Positions 1-9,094 of a stretch of 64,000 bases of DNA are shown here, piece by piece; the first letter of the stretch is position 1; each line of letters opens with the position of its first letter. Below the pieces are notes generated by a model that was not told where the DNA came from, made no database searches, and saw nothing but the letters and a program-made list of their open reading frames with translations. Where the stretch lies: NCBI RefSeq assembly GCF_030160455.1, contig NZ_BSOJ01000006.1, forward strand, positions 1 to 64,000, written 5' to 3'. The position numbers and the translations under genes were made by a program. This stretch comes from Limnobacter litoralis (GTDB taxonomy: Bacteria > Pseudomonadota > Gammaproteobacteria > Burkholderiales > Burkholderiaceae_B).

Positions 1-417
1 TGTCTCGGTAATATTGATGTCGCCCACCCCATCTCCGTAGGTGAAGCAAAACGCGGATTCGTTTTCCACATACTTGGCCACGCGCCTTAGGCGCCCGCCG
101 GTCATCGAGTTGTCGCCCGTGTCGACCAAGGTGACGGTCCAAGGCTCAGCCCGCTTGTGGTGCACTTCCATGGTGTTACTTCGCATGTCGAAGGTAACGT
201 CTGACATGTGCAGAAAATAGTTGGCAAAGTATTCTTTGATGACATAACCCTTGTAGCCACAGCAAATGATGAAATCATTAATGCCATGGTGTGAGTACAT
301 CTTCAAGATGTGCCACAAGATGGGCTTGCCGCCAATTTCAACCATCGGCTTGGGGCGTACCGAAGTTTCTTCGCTTAGGCGTGTACCCAATCCACCCGCC
401 AAAATAATAGCTTTCAT
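1..417 (-). CDS. rfbF: Glucose-1-phosphate cytidylyltransferase, C-terminus cut by window edge
   Basis: Only the first 139 codons lie in the window; the gene runs off the left end. The product starts with [18 protein letters not shown], the nucleotide-binding loop of nucleotidyltransferases, followed by [18 protein letters not shown] and later YGDGVGDIN, which fit the RfbF/DdhA branch that makes CDP-glucose from CTP and glucose-1-phosphate in the cytosol. CDP-glucose is the precursor of 3,6-dideoxyhexoses (abequose, paratose, tyvelose, ascarylose). The start codon lies 2 bp past the stop of the upstream ddhD-type gene, so the two are probably co-transcribed. The ddhB and ddhC partners are expected beyond the left edge. 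Confidence 0.9.
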   Translation of the reverse strand, partial: MKAIILAGGLGTRLSEETSVRPKPMVEIGGKPILWHILKMYSHHGINDFIICCGYKGYVIKEYFANYFLHMSDVTFDMRSNTMEVHHKRAEPWTVTLVDTGDNSMTGGRLRRVAKYVENESAFCFTYGDGVGDINITET

Positions 418-419
418 CC

Positions 420-1442
420 TTATTTCCCGGTTTTTTTAGATTCATTTGAGCTGACAAACGCATCGGAGTAAAAACGCCCCATGTCAAACGATTTTTCAGC
501 AAGCAGGCTAGCGACTGTGTTGATCATGTTCATTGAACCGCAGGCGTAAATGGCCACTTCGTCCAACGGAATTTGAGTTGAAAAAAAAGCGTCTTGCACA
601 TAGCCAGTGAGACCATGCCAGTTCTTGTCTGGCTTTGATAAAACATTGTTCCAGGACACACCCTCAATCTGATTGTCTAGCTGCAGAGAATAAATATCTT
701 GGAACGACCTGTTACCCCAATAAACGTGCACGTGGGGTTTCTGAGATTGCGGCTCGCAAGACTTGAACAAGCCCTGAAGCAGTGCCTGCACCGGGGCTAT
801 TCCGGTACCTGTTGCTAAAAATACAAGATGTTTTATGTTCGTGTCGCGAAGAAAAAAAGTGCCCAAAGGCGCCTCAACACGCAGCAAATCACCCATTTTG
901 GCTTTTTCGAACCAATACTGACTCAGTACACCGTCAGACACTTTTTTGATTTGAAAAAACATCTTACCGTCATCACGCGGTGCGTTGGCAATTGAATAAG
1001 AACGCCTTTCTCCGCCAGGAATAATGATGTTGACGTACTGCCCCGCCAAGTATTTAATTTTTAAAGCGGGCGGGAAACGCAAAGCCACTTGCATGACCTC
1101 TGGTGAGAGAGGTTCAATCGAGTCTATTTTTGCGGGGTGCGTGGCTGATCTAATCCCGTTTAACTGCGGCAGATCTTCTACATTTAGAGTCAGATTGCTG
1201 CTTGCCAATCTGCAGCAGGTCAGGATATAGCCGTCTTCCAACTCTGCATCACTAAGCGCCACTTCGGGCTGACTGACTCGAGTTTCCCCTTGCAAAACGA
1301 GAACTTTGCACACACCGCAGCGGCCCGTTTTACAGCTGTGGTTAAGTACAACTTCCTTAGCCAGTGCGGCATCCAGAATTGTGGCTTCACTAGAAGCCTC
1401 GAATTTGGTTTGGTTTTTTAAGCAGATAACGTGCATTGTCAT
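420..1442 (-). CDS. ddhD: CDP-6-deoxy-glucoseen reductase-like (E3) flavo-iron-sulfur protein
   Basis: The N-terminus is a plant-type 2Fe-2S ferredoxin domain ([11 protein letters not shown] then a distal CC). It is followed by a ferredoxin reductase module with the FAD motif [10 protein letters not shown] and the NAD motif [13 protein letters not shown], and ends in CGSMNMI. This order is that of AscD/DdhD, which passes electrons from NADH to the E1 dehydratase during C-3 deoxygenation of CDP-sugars. A longer frame begins at a GTG at 1460, but the ATG at 1442 has GGAA upstream and is preferred; another ATG lies at 1436. It sits directly before rfbF, which supports a dideoxysugar pathway. A phenol hydroxylase-type reductase would share the fold but not this context. 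Confidence 0.85.
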   Translation of the reverse strand: MTMHVICLKNQTKFEASSEATILDAALAKEVVLNHSCKTGRCGVCKVLVLQGETRVSQPEVALSDAELEDGYILTCCRLASSNLTLNVEDLPQLNGIRSATHPAKIDSIEPLSPEVMQVALRFPPALKIKYLAGQYVNIIIPGGERRSYSIANAPRDDGKMFFQIKKVSDGVLSQYWFEKAKMGDLLRVEAPLGTFFLRDTNIKHLVFLATGTGIAPVQALLQGLFKSCEPQSQKPHVHVYWGNRSFQDIYSLQLDNQIEGVSWNNVLSKPDKNWHGLTGYVQDAFFSTQIPLDEVAIYACGSMNMINTVASLLAEKSFDMGRFYSDAFVSSNESKKTGK

Positions 1443-1520
1443 AGTCGATTCAATTTCCACTGCAGTATACCGGATGCTTGCATGGCAGTTTTTTGCGAGT
1501 GAGCCTTTAGACCAGCCCCA

Positions 1521-2894
1521 CTAGAGAGAAATTTTCCTTAGCTTGAACAACATAGCGTAGGGCACTGCAATTAGAAACAGGTAGCAGACCACGTTTGCTA
1601 ACATCAAGCCGTTCAATCCATAGCGATTGATCAGTACGAATTTGAACGGCATCACACAGACAGCGAATAAGCCAGAAACAATGACCTGATAACGAACGAC
1701 CCCGATGCCATTAAGCATCGTACCCAGGCTGTTACCGACAATTTCAATCAATGCCCAAACCGCAAAAATAGCGAAGAACAGTGGATCAGGAGACAAATGG
1801 GATTTACTGATAAATTTCAAAATGACGGGGCTTGCTACGTATATGACGCCAACAATCAGGCCACCCAAAATCAGCGAAGTCATAAAGCTTCTTGAAAATA
1901 ACTGTCGAACATACACCCGGTTGTTTTTAACGTGTGCATCGGCATAAGCAGCCCACAACGAAGAATTAACGATAGAGAAAGGTTGTGTAGCGAGTTGGTA
2001 CATGCGCTGCGCCACCGCATACATGGTGACACTTCCGACCCCCAGAGTAGACGCAATAACAAGGGAATCGGCCCCCCAGCCTACAATGACCGCAATTTGA
2101 AGAATAAAAAACAAACCGCCTACTGACAGCACATCGCGCCAATGGAGAATGACCTGCTTTGGTAGGCCCTTGAACTGAAAAAGACCCCTCTTCCATAACA
2201 ACAAAAAATAGACAAATCCCGAGGAAACAGGAGCACCTAAGGTGATGGACAATAACCAGGCGATGCCAAGATGATTGATGGAGGCCATGTAGAGCAAAGC
2301 CAGTCCAAACACTGAAATTACCAAACTCAAAAAACCGAATTGGTGTGCCTGTTGCATACCCGTAGCAGCTTTGCCCACCGCATTTGCAAACAATTGCAGT
2401 GCAAACAGGGTATAAAAAATACGAAAAGCCGAAGTCAATTCGATCAAATTTTCAGGATCTTTGACTTTTAAAATTGAAGCCCAAGGCAAAATCGGATGTA
2501 TCAAATTCAATAGGATCCACATTACGATCGCCAACAAAGCCACGACCCCGAGCCCGCCGCTTAGAGCACTGGCTGTAGATTGCTTGCCTTCATGTCTATG
2601 CTTTGCCAGATGATTCACCAAGGCATTGCCTGCACCCAAGTCAAGGACCGACAACAATGCAGCCATGCTGAGAAGTGTCATCCATCCGCCAAACCGCTCG
2701 GAACCAAGGTAGGGAAGAGTCCAGGATATACCCGCCAATACGGTTAGCATGGCCATCGCCTTGTTCATGGCGCTAGCTATCATCGTGACGAGAGCAATGC
2801 GATTTCTTTCCATATCGAGGCCAACAGGCGTCGATATGTCGAATGGCTTAAGCCTGAGATACAGCTTAAGCCTTAATAGAATACTGATCGCCAT
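1521..2894 (-). CDS. Wzx-like polysaccharide flippase (MOP superfamily)
   Basis: A 457-residue hydrophobic protein with about 12 predicted membrane segments, the size and hydropathy of Wzx O-antigen flippases, which move undecaprenyl-linked repeat units across the inner membrane. The assignment rests on topology and cluster context, since Wzx proteins have little sequence conservation. The first 27 residues are polar, and a second ATG at 2813 (MERNRIALV) could be the real start because the first membrane segment follows it. With the longer start the gene overlaps the upstream glycosyltransferase by 22 bp. Confidence 0.75.
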   Translation of the reverse strand: MAISILLRLKLYLRLKPFDISTPVGLDMERNRIALVTMIASAMNKAMAMLTVLAGISWTLPYLGSERFGGWMTLLSMAALLSVLDLGAGNALVNHLAKHRHEGKQSTASALSGGLGVVALLAIVMWILLNLIHPILPWASILKVKDPENLIELTSAFRIFYTLFALQLFANAVGKAATGMQQAHQFGFLSLVISVFGLALLYMASINHLGIAWLLSITLGAPVSSGFVYFLLLWKRGLFQFKGLPKQVILHWRDVLSVGGLFFILQIAVIVGWGADSLVIASTLGVGSVTMYAVAQRMYQLATQPFSIVNSSLWAAYADAHVKNNRVYVRQLFSRSFMTSLILGGLIVGVIYVASPVILKFISKSHLSPDPLFFAIFAVWALIEIVGNSLGTMLNGIGVVRYQVIVSGLFAVCVMPFKFVLINRYGLNGLMLANVVCYLFLIAVPYAMLFKLRKISL

Positions 2895-3697
2895 GGTCTG
2901 GGTAGTGCCTTGTTCATTTTACTGAGTGTCAGAAACTGCTGTAGTTGACCGTCTCTCATATGGCCAATCACTCTTGCGATCTTTTCACTCATATTCATAG
3001 AGGGGTTAAATTTCCCTCCCAATATTGCGGCAAGCTGCGCTCGCATTTTATCGGCGTTTGCACCACTCAAGGAATCTGGACGTTGACGAAATCCTGCATA
3101 TGCGACAGAAGAGGAGACACGGCCAATTGCTCCAGATGAGAAGAGAAACCGAAGTAATTGGTACTCAAATGCAAGGCCGAATTGAGGATCAAAGCCACCG
3201 AACTGACGCCAAGTGGTCGCTCTAAAAAATAGGGCCCCAGTAAAAACATTTGAATACCCTTGATACGCAAACGGAGAACGAGTCACCCAAGGCAGCAAAT
3301 ATCTGGAAACTGAACCCTCTTCTGTGAGGGTGGCACATAGACCGAGCAGGAAATCCGTGGAGCCTTCAGAGACAAACTCATGAACCGCCGATTTAATAGC
3401 ATCAGCACTGAGATACACATCATCGGAGTTCAGCCAACAGTAGATGTCACCAGACGCAAATGAAAAACCTTTGTTAAGAGCATCGGGTAAACCTTTATCG
3501 GACTGCGAGACAATCTTCAGGCGGACGTCAGATACACCTTTAAATATCTCCAGGGTCGAATCTGTCGACCCTCCGTCGCATACCAAAAGCTCGAAATTGG
3601 GGTAGGTTTGATTGAATACACTTTCCAGGGCATCAGTAAGATAGCGCTCGGCATTCCAGGCCGGCATAACAATCGAAATTTTTGGTTGAATCATCAT
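2873..3697 (-). CDS. Family 2 glycosyltransferase
   Basis: A GT-A fold enzyme of 274 residues. The N-terminus KISIVMPAWNAERYL is the GT2 opening strand, GGSTDST is the nucleotide-sugar loop and YCWLNSDDVY carries the DXD-like metal site that binds the nucleotide diphosphate. It has no membrane segment, so it probably acts on the cytosolic face on lipid-linked intermediates. Its start overlaps the stop of the upstream glycosyltransferase by 4 bp (ATGA), a sign of translational coupling. The sugar it transfers cannot be told from sequence. Confidence 0.88.
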   Translation of the reverse strand: MMIQPKISIVMPAWNAERYLTDALESVFNQTYPNFELLVCDGGSTDSTLEIFKGVSDVRLKIVSQSDKGLPDALNKGFSFASGDIYCWLNSDDVYLSADAIKSAVHEFVSEGSTDFLLGLCATLTEEGSVSRYLLPWVTRSPFAYQGYSNVFTGALFFRATTWRQFGGFDPQFGLAFEYQLLRFLFSSGAIGRVSSSVAYAGFRQRPDSLSGANADKMRAQLAAILGGKFNPSMNMSEKIARVIGHMRDGQLQQFLTLSKMNKALPRPWRSVFY

Positions 3698-4653
3698 CTG
3701 CCATTAACCATAACTTGCAGTTTCTTGGCTGCCCTGAACAGAATATCAAACCGTCGAATCAGCAATTTTGAATACGTCAACCAGTTAACACGGATTGCCT
3801 TCTCTGCAATGGACTTAGACAGAATGGTGTCTTCAACTACCGGTAATCGACTGATAGACTCCGTGCAGGTAAACGGGAGCGCCCGCATTCTGGTCACATA
3901 TTCTGGTGGTCGGCTGGATGTGTGTGTGGCGTCTTTTCCAAACCCCAAATTTACGACCAAACTTTCGCGGGGAATAACCGTTAGCGCATCGTTGATCCAA
4001 TGCGCATAGACCCACTGATGATCCCATGTTCCAATCTTGCCGGTGTAGACCAGATCGTATACGAGTCTCCAAAATAACCTTCCAAGCCCCTTCAAATTCA
4101 TAAACTCAGATTTTGGATTTACCCTTTGAACAGGCCAATTTGCGATCTTCTCGTCGTAAGCGTGCCAAGCTCTTCTCCAGGACGCCCAACCCCAAACACA
4201 CATGTAACGAGAAAAGGCGTATTCACCATTCATTTGATACCAAGGTCGAACCAAGTTACATCCTGAAATCGACATCACCTTTTCGTCTTGTTCATAACGA
4301 TCAAGCATCAGGTCACAAAAATCAAAAAATGCTGGTATCGGCAAAACATCGTCTTCCAGCACGATGCCCCGCTCCTCTTGCTCGAAAAACCAGGTAATGC
4401 CAGATGAAACGCCGAGACGGCAGCCCAGATTATTGTCTAGGAAGCGGGTATGCAGTTCACAGGGCCAGTCAATTTGATTAAAAATAGCGCGGGTTTGCTG
4501 TGTCAAGGCGACATCAGTGGAATTGCCTGACCTTGGGCCATCAGCAGACACATAAAGCCTTGAAGGTTGAGCCTTTCGAACCTGTTCAAACACCTTTTGA
4601 GTCAGATGAGGCCTGTTGAAGACCAGCATTAAAATCGGGTTTTCTGTTGTCAA
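3694..4653 (-). CDS. GNT-I-like glycosyltransferase
   Basis: A 319-residue protein with a GT-A type N-terminus (PILMLVFNRPHLT), the phrase VSADGPRSG and an acidic LEDDVLPIPAFFDF motif that matches the metal-binding EDD of GNT-I-like and hemolysin-associated sugar transferases. It is the first gene of the minus-strand run toward rfbF. The start is a TTG at 4653 with a weak GAG upstream; an ATG at 4629 would remove eight residues. Acceptor and donor are unknown; the context places it in O-antigen or capsule assembly. Confidence 0.75.
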   Translation of the reverse strand: MTTENPILMLVFNRPHLTQKVFEQVRKAQPSRLYVSADGPRSGNSTDVALTQQTRAIFNQIDWPCELHTRFLDNNLGCRLGVSSGITWFFEQEERGIVLEDDVLPIPAFFDFCDLMLDRYEQDEKVMSISGCNLVRPWYQMNGEYAFSRYMCVWGWASWRRAWHAYDEKIANWPVQRVNPKSEFMNLKGLGRLFWRLVYDLVYTGKIGTWDHQWVYAHWINDALTVIPRESLVVNLGFGKDATHTSSRPPEYVTRMRALPFTCTESISRLPVVEDTILSKSIAEKAIRVNWLTYSKLLIRRFDILFRAAKKLQVMVNGR

Positions 4654-4825
4654 TTAAATATCTCGAGAATATTCGATAATGATCTGCTATCAACGCCTTG
4701 AGGCGTCAGCCTGGGGACAGGATGGCCAAGAATTCCTCATTTGCTGAAGTCATCCGCATTTTTCGCTGGTTGGCTGCATTAACATTCACTCAAGATTCAA
4801 TCTATCGAAGGCGGACGAAGCCGCA

Positions 4826-6751
4826 GTGAACTCTCAACAGGTAATAAGCCTCCCAAGAATGCTGAAACAAGGCATCGTGATGTCTATCGATATCACAATG
4901 AGCCTGGTTGCTACATGGCTCGCCTTCAGCATCCGCATCGACGGCTTCCACAGCCCATCAGGCAACGAATGGATTCCGTACTGGTTTGGTCCACTGTTGG
5001 CATTGCCAATATTCATCCATTACGGCTTGTACCGGGCAATATTTCGGTACACCGATCTTGCTGCCATCAAGCAAATCGTTAAGGGCACTGCGGTTTACGC
5101 CGTAGTATACACGGTGCTTCTGGTCGTGTTTCACATCAATCCTCTACCCCGGTCTTTGGGTCTGACCCAACCGCTCATTCTGTGCGCGTTCATCATCAGT
5201 TCAAGACTGTTCGCCCGTTTCTGGCTGCTCTCGGGTGCCATCGATCCTCGTTTGCGCATACTGCGACGCAGATTGCTGATCGCGGGGTCGGGGCAATCTG
5301 CAGTGCAATTGTCCAGCGCCTTGCAAAATTCACCTGAATACGTTCAGCTCGGTTTTGTCAGTGACGATCAAACCTTGTTGGGTCGGAACATGATGGGGCA
5401 CCGCGTATTCGGCGTAAATCAATTGAAATCGATCATTCAGAACTACGAAGTGTCCGATCTGGTTCTGGCACTTGAAACCGGGCAAGAACAAACCCGGAAG
5501 GACATCATCTCGCAATGCGAGGGTTTGCCGGTGCACATTCAAACGGCAAGCCTTACCCTTGGCGGGCAGCATGCCTCCATCAAAGAGTTGGACATTGACG
5601 ACCTGTTGGGCCGGGAGCACGTGCCGCCCAACGTCGAACTTCTGAACAAGCGCAACCACAACAAGGTGGTGCTGGTGACGGGTGCAGGGGGCAGCATCGG
5701 ATCGGAATTGTGTCGGCAAGTGCTGGCAGCACGCCCCATCAAACTGATTTTGCTTGAGAACAATGAATACGCTTTGTACGCCATTCATCATGAATTGAGC
5801 CAGATGGTAGCCTCATTCTATCCGGGTGTGGTGCTTACCCCGGTGTTGGGCGATGTACGCGATGAGAATCGCCTTCGCGAGGTATTCAGCCACACCCAGC
5901 CTGAAACGATTTATCACGCGGCGGCTTACAAACACGTTCCGTTGGTTGAACTGAACCCGTTTGAAGGGGTGAGGAACAACTTTGTGGGAACACGTTGCTG
6001 TGCGAAGGTGGCAGCCGAAGTTGGCGTATCCGACTTTGTGCTGATCAGCACCGACAAGGCCGTGCGCCCAACGAATATTATGGGGGCCAGTAAACGCTTG
6101 GCCGAACTGGCTTTGCAGGCCTTGGCCCACAAGCCGGGCATGACCACGCGATTCAGCATGGTGCGTTTTGGCAATGTACTGGGGTCTAGCGGGTCGGTGG
6201 TGCCCCTGTTCAGAGACCAGATTGCCAAACGGGGGCCCGTCACCATTACTCACGCAGAAGTCACTCGGTATTTCATGACCATTCCCGAGGCAGCGCAACT
6301 GGTAATTCAGGCGGGCGCCATGGCGGAGGGTGGGGAAGTTTTCGTGTTGGACATGGGTGAGCCGATTCGTATCATTGATTTGGCCAAACGCATGATCAAA
6401 CTGGCCGGCTACTCGGTCAAAGACGAACAAACGCCCAATGGCGACATCGAGATCAAGATAACTGGGCTGAGGCCGGGCGAAAAGCTGTATGAAGAGCTGT
6501 TGATTGGAAACAACCCGAAACCCACGGAGCACCCCAGAATCATGAAAGCCAACGAAAGCTGGCTGGATGATGAAAGCGTGGAGTTGGAAACCGCGCGCTT
6601 CAAGCAAATCATGAGCGAAAGAGATATTCCTGCCCTGAAGACTTTATTACTCAAGCTGGTTGACGGTTATCAACCAGAGCAGGAGTCGTTTGATGTGCTA
6701 ACGGACAATGGCCAGAAAAGTCCTGAACACGATTTGAAGATCAAGCCATAG
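4826..6751 (+). CDS. Membrane-bound nucleoside-diphosphate-sugar 4,6-dehydratase (PglF/WbpM/CapD family)
   Basis: A 641-residue protein with four N-terminal membrane segments (about residues 15-130), a CoA-binding-like domain with LLIAGSGQSAVQ, then an SDR domain starting VVLVTGAGGSIGSELCRQ near residue 280. The reaction expected is UDP-GlcNAc to UDP-4-keto-6-deoxy-GlcNAc. The usual YxxxK is not seen; the STDKAVRPTNIMGASKR segment, typical of this family, has the catalytic Lys with Met replacing Tyr. The start is GTG at 4826; an ATG at 4859 is possible. It is the only plus-strand gene of the cluster, and its last 54 bp overlap the convergent sugar transferase. Confidence 0.92.
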   Translation: MNSQQVISLPRMLKQGIVMSIDITMSLVATWLAFSIRIDGFHSPSGNEWIPYWFGPLLALPIFIHYGLYRAIFRYTDLAAIKQIVKGTAVYAVVYTVLLVVFHINPLPRSLGLTQPLILCAFIISSRLFARFWLLSGAIDPRLRILRRRLLIAGSGQSAVQLSSALQNSPEYVQLGFVSDDQTLLGRNMMGHRVFGVNQLKSIIQNYEVSDLVLALETGQEQTRKDIISQCEGLPVHIQTASLTLGGQHASIKELDIDDLLGREHVPPNVELLNKRNHNKVVLVTGAGGSIGSELCRQVLAARPIKLILLENNEYALYAIHHELSQMVASFYPGVVLTPVLGDVRDENRLREVFSHTQPETIYHAAAYKHVPLVELNPFEGVRNNFVGTRCCAKVAAEVGVSDFVLISTDKAVRPTNIMGASKRLAELALQALAHKPGMTTRFSMVRFGNVLGSSGSVVPLFRDQIAKRGPVTITHAEVTRYFMTIPEAAQLVIQAGAMAEGGEVFVLDMGEPIRIIDLAKRMIKLAGYSVKDEQTPNGDIEIKITGLRPGEKLYEELLIGNNPKPTEHPRIMKANESWLDDESVELETARFKQIMSERDIPALKTLLLKLVDGYQPEQESFDVLTDNGQKSPEHDLKIKP

Positions 6752-7291
6752 GCTTTGACGTTGAACATACTGGACACAGTACGCAAGCTTTGCTGGCATC
6801 ACTTCGTGAATATAGGTGTGTTCAGGGTTGTCGCTTTGAGCCAGCAATTCACTTTCACTTCGATATTCAATCGAGGCCAAATCGGTTATTCCGGGCCTTA
6901 CGGACAGCACAATCGACCGAACATCCGCAGGATACATAGCGACATAACGAGGCACCTCGGGCCGGGGGCCTACGATGCTCATGGCACCACGCAACACATC
7001 GATCAGCTGCGGCAACTCATCCAGCTTGTAATGCCGCAGAAAATGACCGGATCTGGTAATTCGGGCGTCTCCGCCGACAGTAATCTGCAGACTGGAGGTG
7101 GCCTGCAGTTGCGTCATGGTTCTGAACTTGTGAATCCTGAAGTGTTTGCCATTGCGCCCCACCCTTTCTTGGCGGAAAAAAACGGGCCCTGGCGAATCGA
7201 ACTTGACCCAAAGCGCAATAAGCACCAGAAGCGGAGACAGCAACAGCAACCCGCTTGCACTGGCAATGACATCAAAAGCACGCTTAAGCAC
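6698..7291 (-). CDS. Initiating sugar transferase (PglC/WcaJ-type phosphoglycosyltransferase)
   Basis: A 197-residue monotopic phosphoglycosyltransferase with one N-terminal membrane hairpin (DVIASASGLLLLSPLLVLIAL), then PVFFRQERVGRNGK, FRIHKFRTM, the LDELPQL catalytic region and GPRPEVPRYV. Enzymes of this size resemble PglC and transfer a phosphosugar to undecaprenyl phosphate to start a repeat unit. The start is a GTG that overlaps the stop of the upstream aminotransferase gene by 8 bp. The 3' end runs 54 bp into the convergent dehydratase gene. Confidence 0.92.
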   Translation of the reverse strand: MLKRAFDVIASASGLLLLSPLLVLIALWVKFDSPGPVFFRQERVGRNGKHFRIHKFRTMTQLQATSSLQITVGGDARITRSGHFLRHYKLDELPQLIDVLRGAMSIVGPRPEVPRYVAMYPADVRSIVLSVRPGITDLASIEYRSESELLAQSDNPEHTYIHEVMPAKLAYCVQYVQRQSLWLDLQIVFRTFLAIVR

Positions 7292-8471
7292 CTGACAGGG
7301 CCTTTTTAATCGCGTTCACTACCCGCTCTGCATCGATGTCAGTCATTTTTGAGTAGAGCGGGATAGACACCATGCGCTCGTAGGCATGCTGGCTAACGGG
7401 AAAGTGTTCAGCGCGCAAATTGTAGGTGTCGCGCCAATAGGGTTGGAGGTGCAATGGAATGTAATGCACACTGCAGCCAATGCCCTGTGCGTAGAGCTGA
7501 TCCACAAAGGTGTCGCGGTCAATCGGGCAATTGTCCGCCAGGCGGAGCACATACAAATGCCAGGAATGAAGTGCATCTGCATCGGCAACCTGAGGCAAAA
7601 CAACCGGCAAATTGGCCAACTCACGGTGGTAGTACTGCGCAATCGCCTGACGGCGCTTTTGAAATCCGGCGGCTTTTTGAAGCTGATGAATGCCGATGGC
7701 TGAGGCAATGTCGGTCAGGTTGTACTTAAAGCCAGGTGCCACCACCTCGTAATACCAGCTTGGCGCTTTGGATGTAAACCGGTCAAAAACATCTCGATTA
7801 ATGCCGTGCAGGCGCATGGTTTTAACACGCTTGATCAGGTCCGGATTACGCGAGACCAGCATCCCCCCCTCACCTGTGGTCATGGTTTTGTTGGCATAGA
7901 AGCTGAACACCGTGGCGTCTGTGCCCAGATTACCGATCCACTGGCCATCATGAAGGCTGGTGGGAAGTGCATGTGCGGCGTCTTCAACCACCTTTAAGCC
8001 ATGCGTTTTCGCGATTTGCATGATTTCATGCATGGGCGCAGCCAGACCCGCAAAGTGCACTGGCATGATCATCCGCGTTTTGGGCGTGATGGCCTTTTCC
8101 ACCAAAACAGGGTTCAGGTTCAAACTATCGGGCAGCACGTCGACAAACACGGGGTCGGCCCCCATGTAACGAACGACTTCAGCGGTTGCGGTAAACGTGT
8201 GCGTCGGTACGATCACCTCGTCCCCAGGCCCAATACCCAAAGCCTCAAGCGCAAGGTGAAGACCTGCAGTGGCTGAATTCACAGCGATTGCGCTGACTGG
8301 TTCCTGGTCAGTATTCAGTTGATTGGCAAGCATGGCCTCAAAATCAGTTTCGAACTGCCGTGTCTTTGGACCGGTCGTGAGCCAGCCAGATCGAAGGCAC
8401 TGCGCGACTTCCTGAACTTCTTCCTCACCGATTTCAGGCAGGGCAAAGGGTAAAAATGGCAGTTCACTCAT
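7284..8471 (-). CDS. DegT/DnrJ/EryC1/StrS-family sugar aminotransferase (PglE-like)
   Basis: A PLP enzyme of 395 residues. SGWLTTGPKTRQFE, VNSATAGLHLAL, VEDAAHALP and SFYANKTMTTGEGGM (Schiff-base Lys) are the classic blocks of this family. It should aminate the 4-keto group made by the dehydratase at 4826-6751, giving a UDP-4-amino-4,6-dideoxy sugar. A longer frame reaches 8549, but the ATG at 8471 fits the family N-terminus and lies 2 bp after the acetyltransferase stop. The order aminotransferase then sugar transferase resembles pgl loci for bacillosamine. Confidence 0.9.
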   Translation of the reverse strand: MSELPFLPFALPEIGEEEVQEVAQCLRSGWLTTGPKTRQFETDFEAMLANQLNTDQEPVSAIAVNSATAGLHLALEALGIGPGDEVIVPTHTFTATAEVVRYMGADPVFVDVLPDSLNLNPVLVEKAITPKTRMIMPVHFAGLAAPMHEIMQIAKTHGLKVVEDAAHALPTSLHDGQWIGNLGTDATVFSFYANKTMTTGEGGMLVSRNPDLIKRVKTMRLHGINRDVFDRFTSKAPSWYYEVVAPGFKYNLTDIASAIGIHQLQKAAGFQKRRQAIAQYYHRELANLPVVLPQVADADALHSWHLYVLRLADNCPIDRDTFVDQLYAQGIGCSVHYIPLHLQPYWRDTYNLRAEHFPVSQHAYERMVSIPLYSKMTDIDAERVVNAIKKALSGA

Positions 8472-8473
8472 GA

Positions 8474-9094
8474 TTAAAGCTCTATCAAATATCGGTTGAG
8501 TATACGTTGCGGTGGTCGTTTGCAAGCCCCAGCCAGTCGAAAGCCGCAACGCTGATAAAAGGCATTGGCCTTGTCATTGTCTGATTGATCGGTGGTGAGA
8601 TAGACCGCTGGAAGGCCCTTCTCTTTGCAAACGTTTAGAAAAGATTTGACCAGCTGATTACCGAGCCCAGCCCCTTGAAGTTGGGGTAAAACACCCAAGC
8701 TGCTTAACAACGCAGCGTTGGGAAGTTCGGGCAGTGTTTCACCCCGGTAAAACAATGCAGACCAAAGCTTTTGAATGACGAGCGAAGGACTCATCAACAA
8801 AGGAAAAAATGCCGCCGCCAAATAACGTATCCAATGCTTGCGCAATTGATCTCGAAAAAAAGTGGCAGGCGCAGTCGTACCGGCTACAAACCCCACCGCC
8901 TCATCTGGACTGGCAACTCGACAAGCCACCAGAAAGACACCCGTGGGATCATTCAGAAACCCCCGATAAAGCACTCGCAAAAACGCAGGCCCCATGCGAG
9001 TCAGAAAAAAACCTTTGAATGCACTTTGATGAACAGACACCACGGCGGGAATATCCATCGGCTGGGCTGCACGAATAAAAAATCCGGAAGTCAT
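8474..9094 (-). CDS. GNAT-family N-acetyltransferase
   Basis: A 206-residue GNAT protein: FIRAAQPMDIPAVVSVHQSAF at the start, the acetyl-CoA loop LGVLPQLQGAGLGNQL (Q/RxxGxG/A) near residue 135, and the final NDKANAFYQRCGF. A hydrophobic stretch near 90-110 may bind the membrane or a lipid-linked substrate. Between an aminotransferase and a glycosyltransferase its likely role is N-acylation of the 4-amino sugar, in place of the left-handed beta-helix PglD used in Campylobacter; this is inference. Its start overlaps the upstream GT4 stop by 4 bp. Confidence 0.85.
   Translation of the reverse strand: MTSGFFIRAAQPMDIPAVVSVHQSAFKGFFLTRMGPAFLRVLYRGFLNDPTGVFLVACRVASPDEAVGFVAGTTAPATFFRDQLRKHWIRYLAAAFFPLLMSPSLVIQKLWSALFYRGETLPELPNAALLSSLGVLPQLQGAGLGNQLVKSFLNVCKEKGLPAVYLTTDQSDNDKANAFYQRCGFRLAGACKRPPQRILNRYLIEL

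Noticed and set aside
5330-6607. Long antisense open frames across the dehydratase gene
   Set aside because: They are shadows of the plus-strand gene with no ribosome site or recognisable domain; the plus strand has full family motifs.
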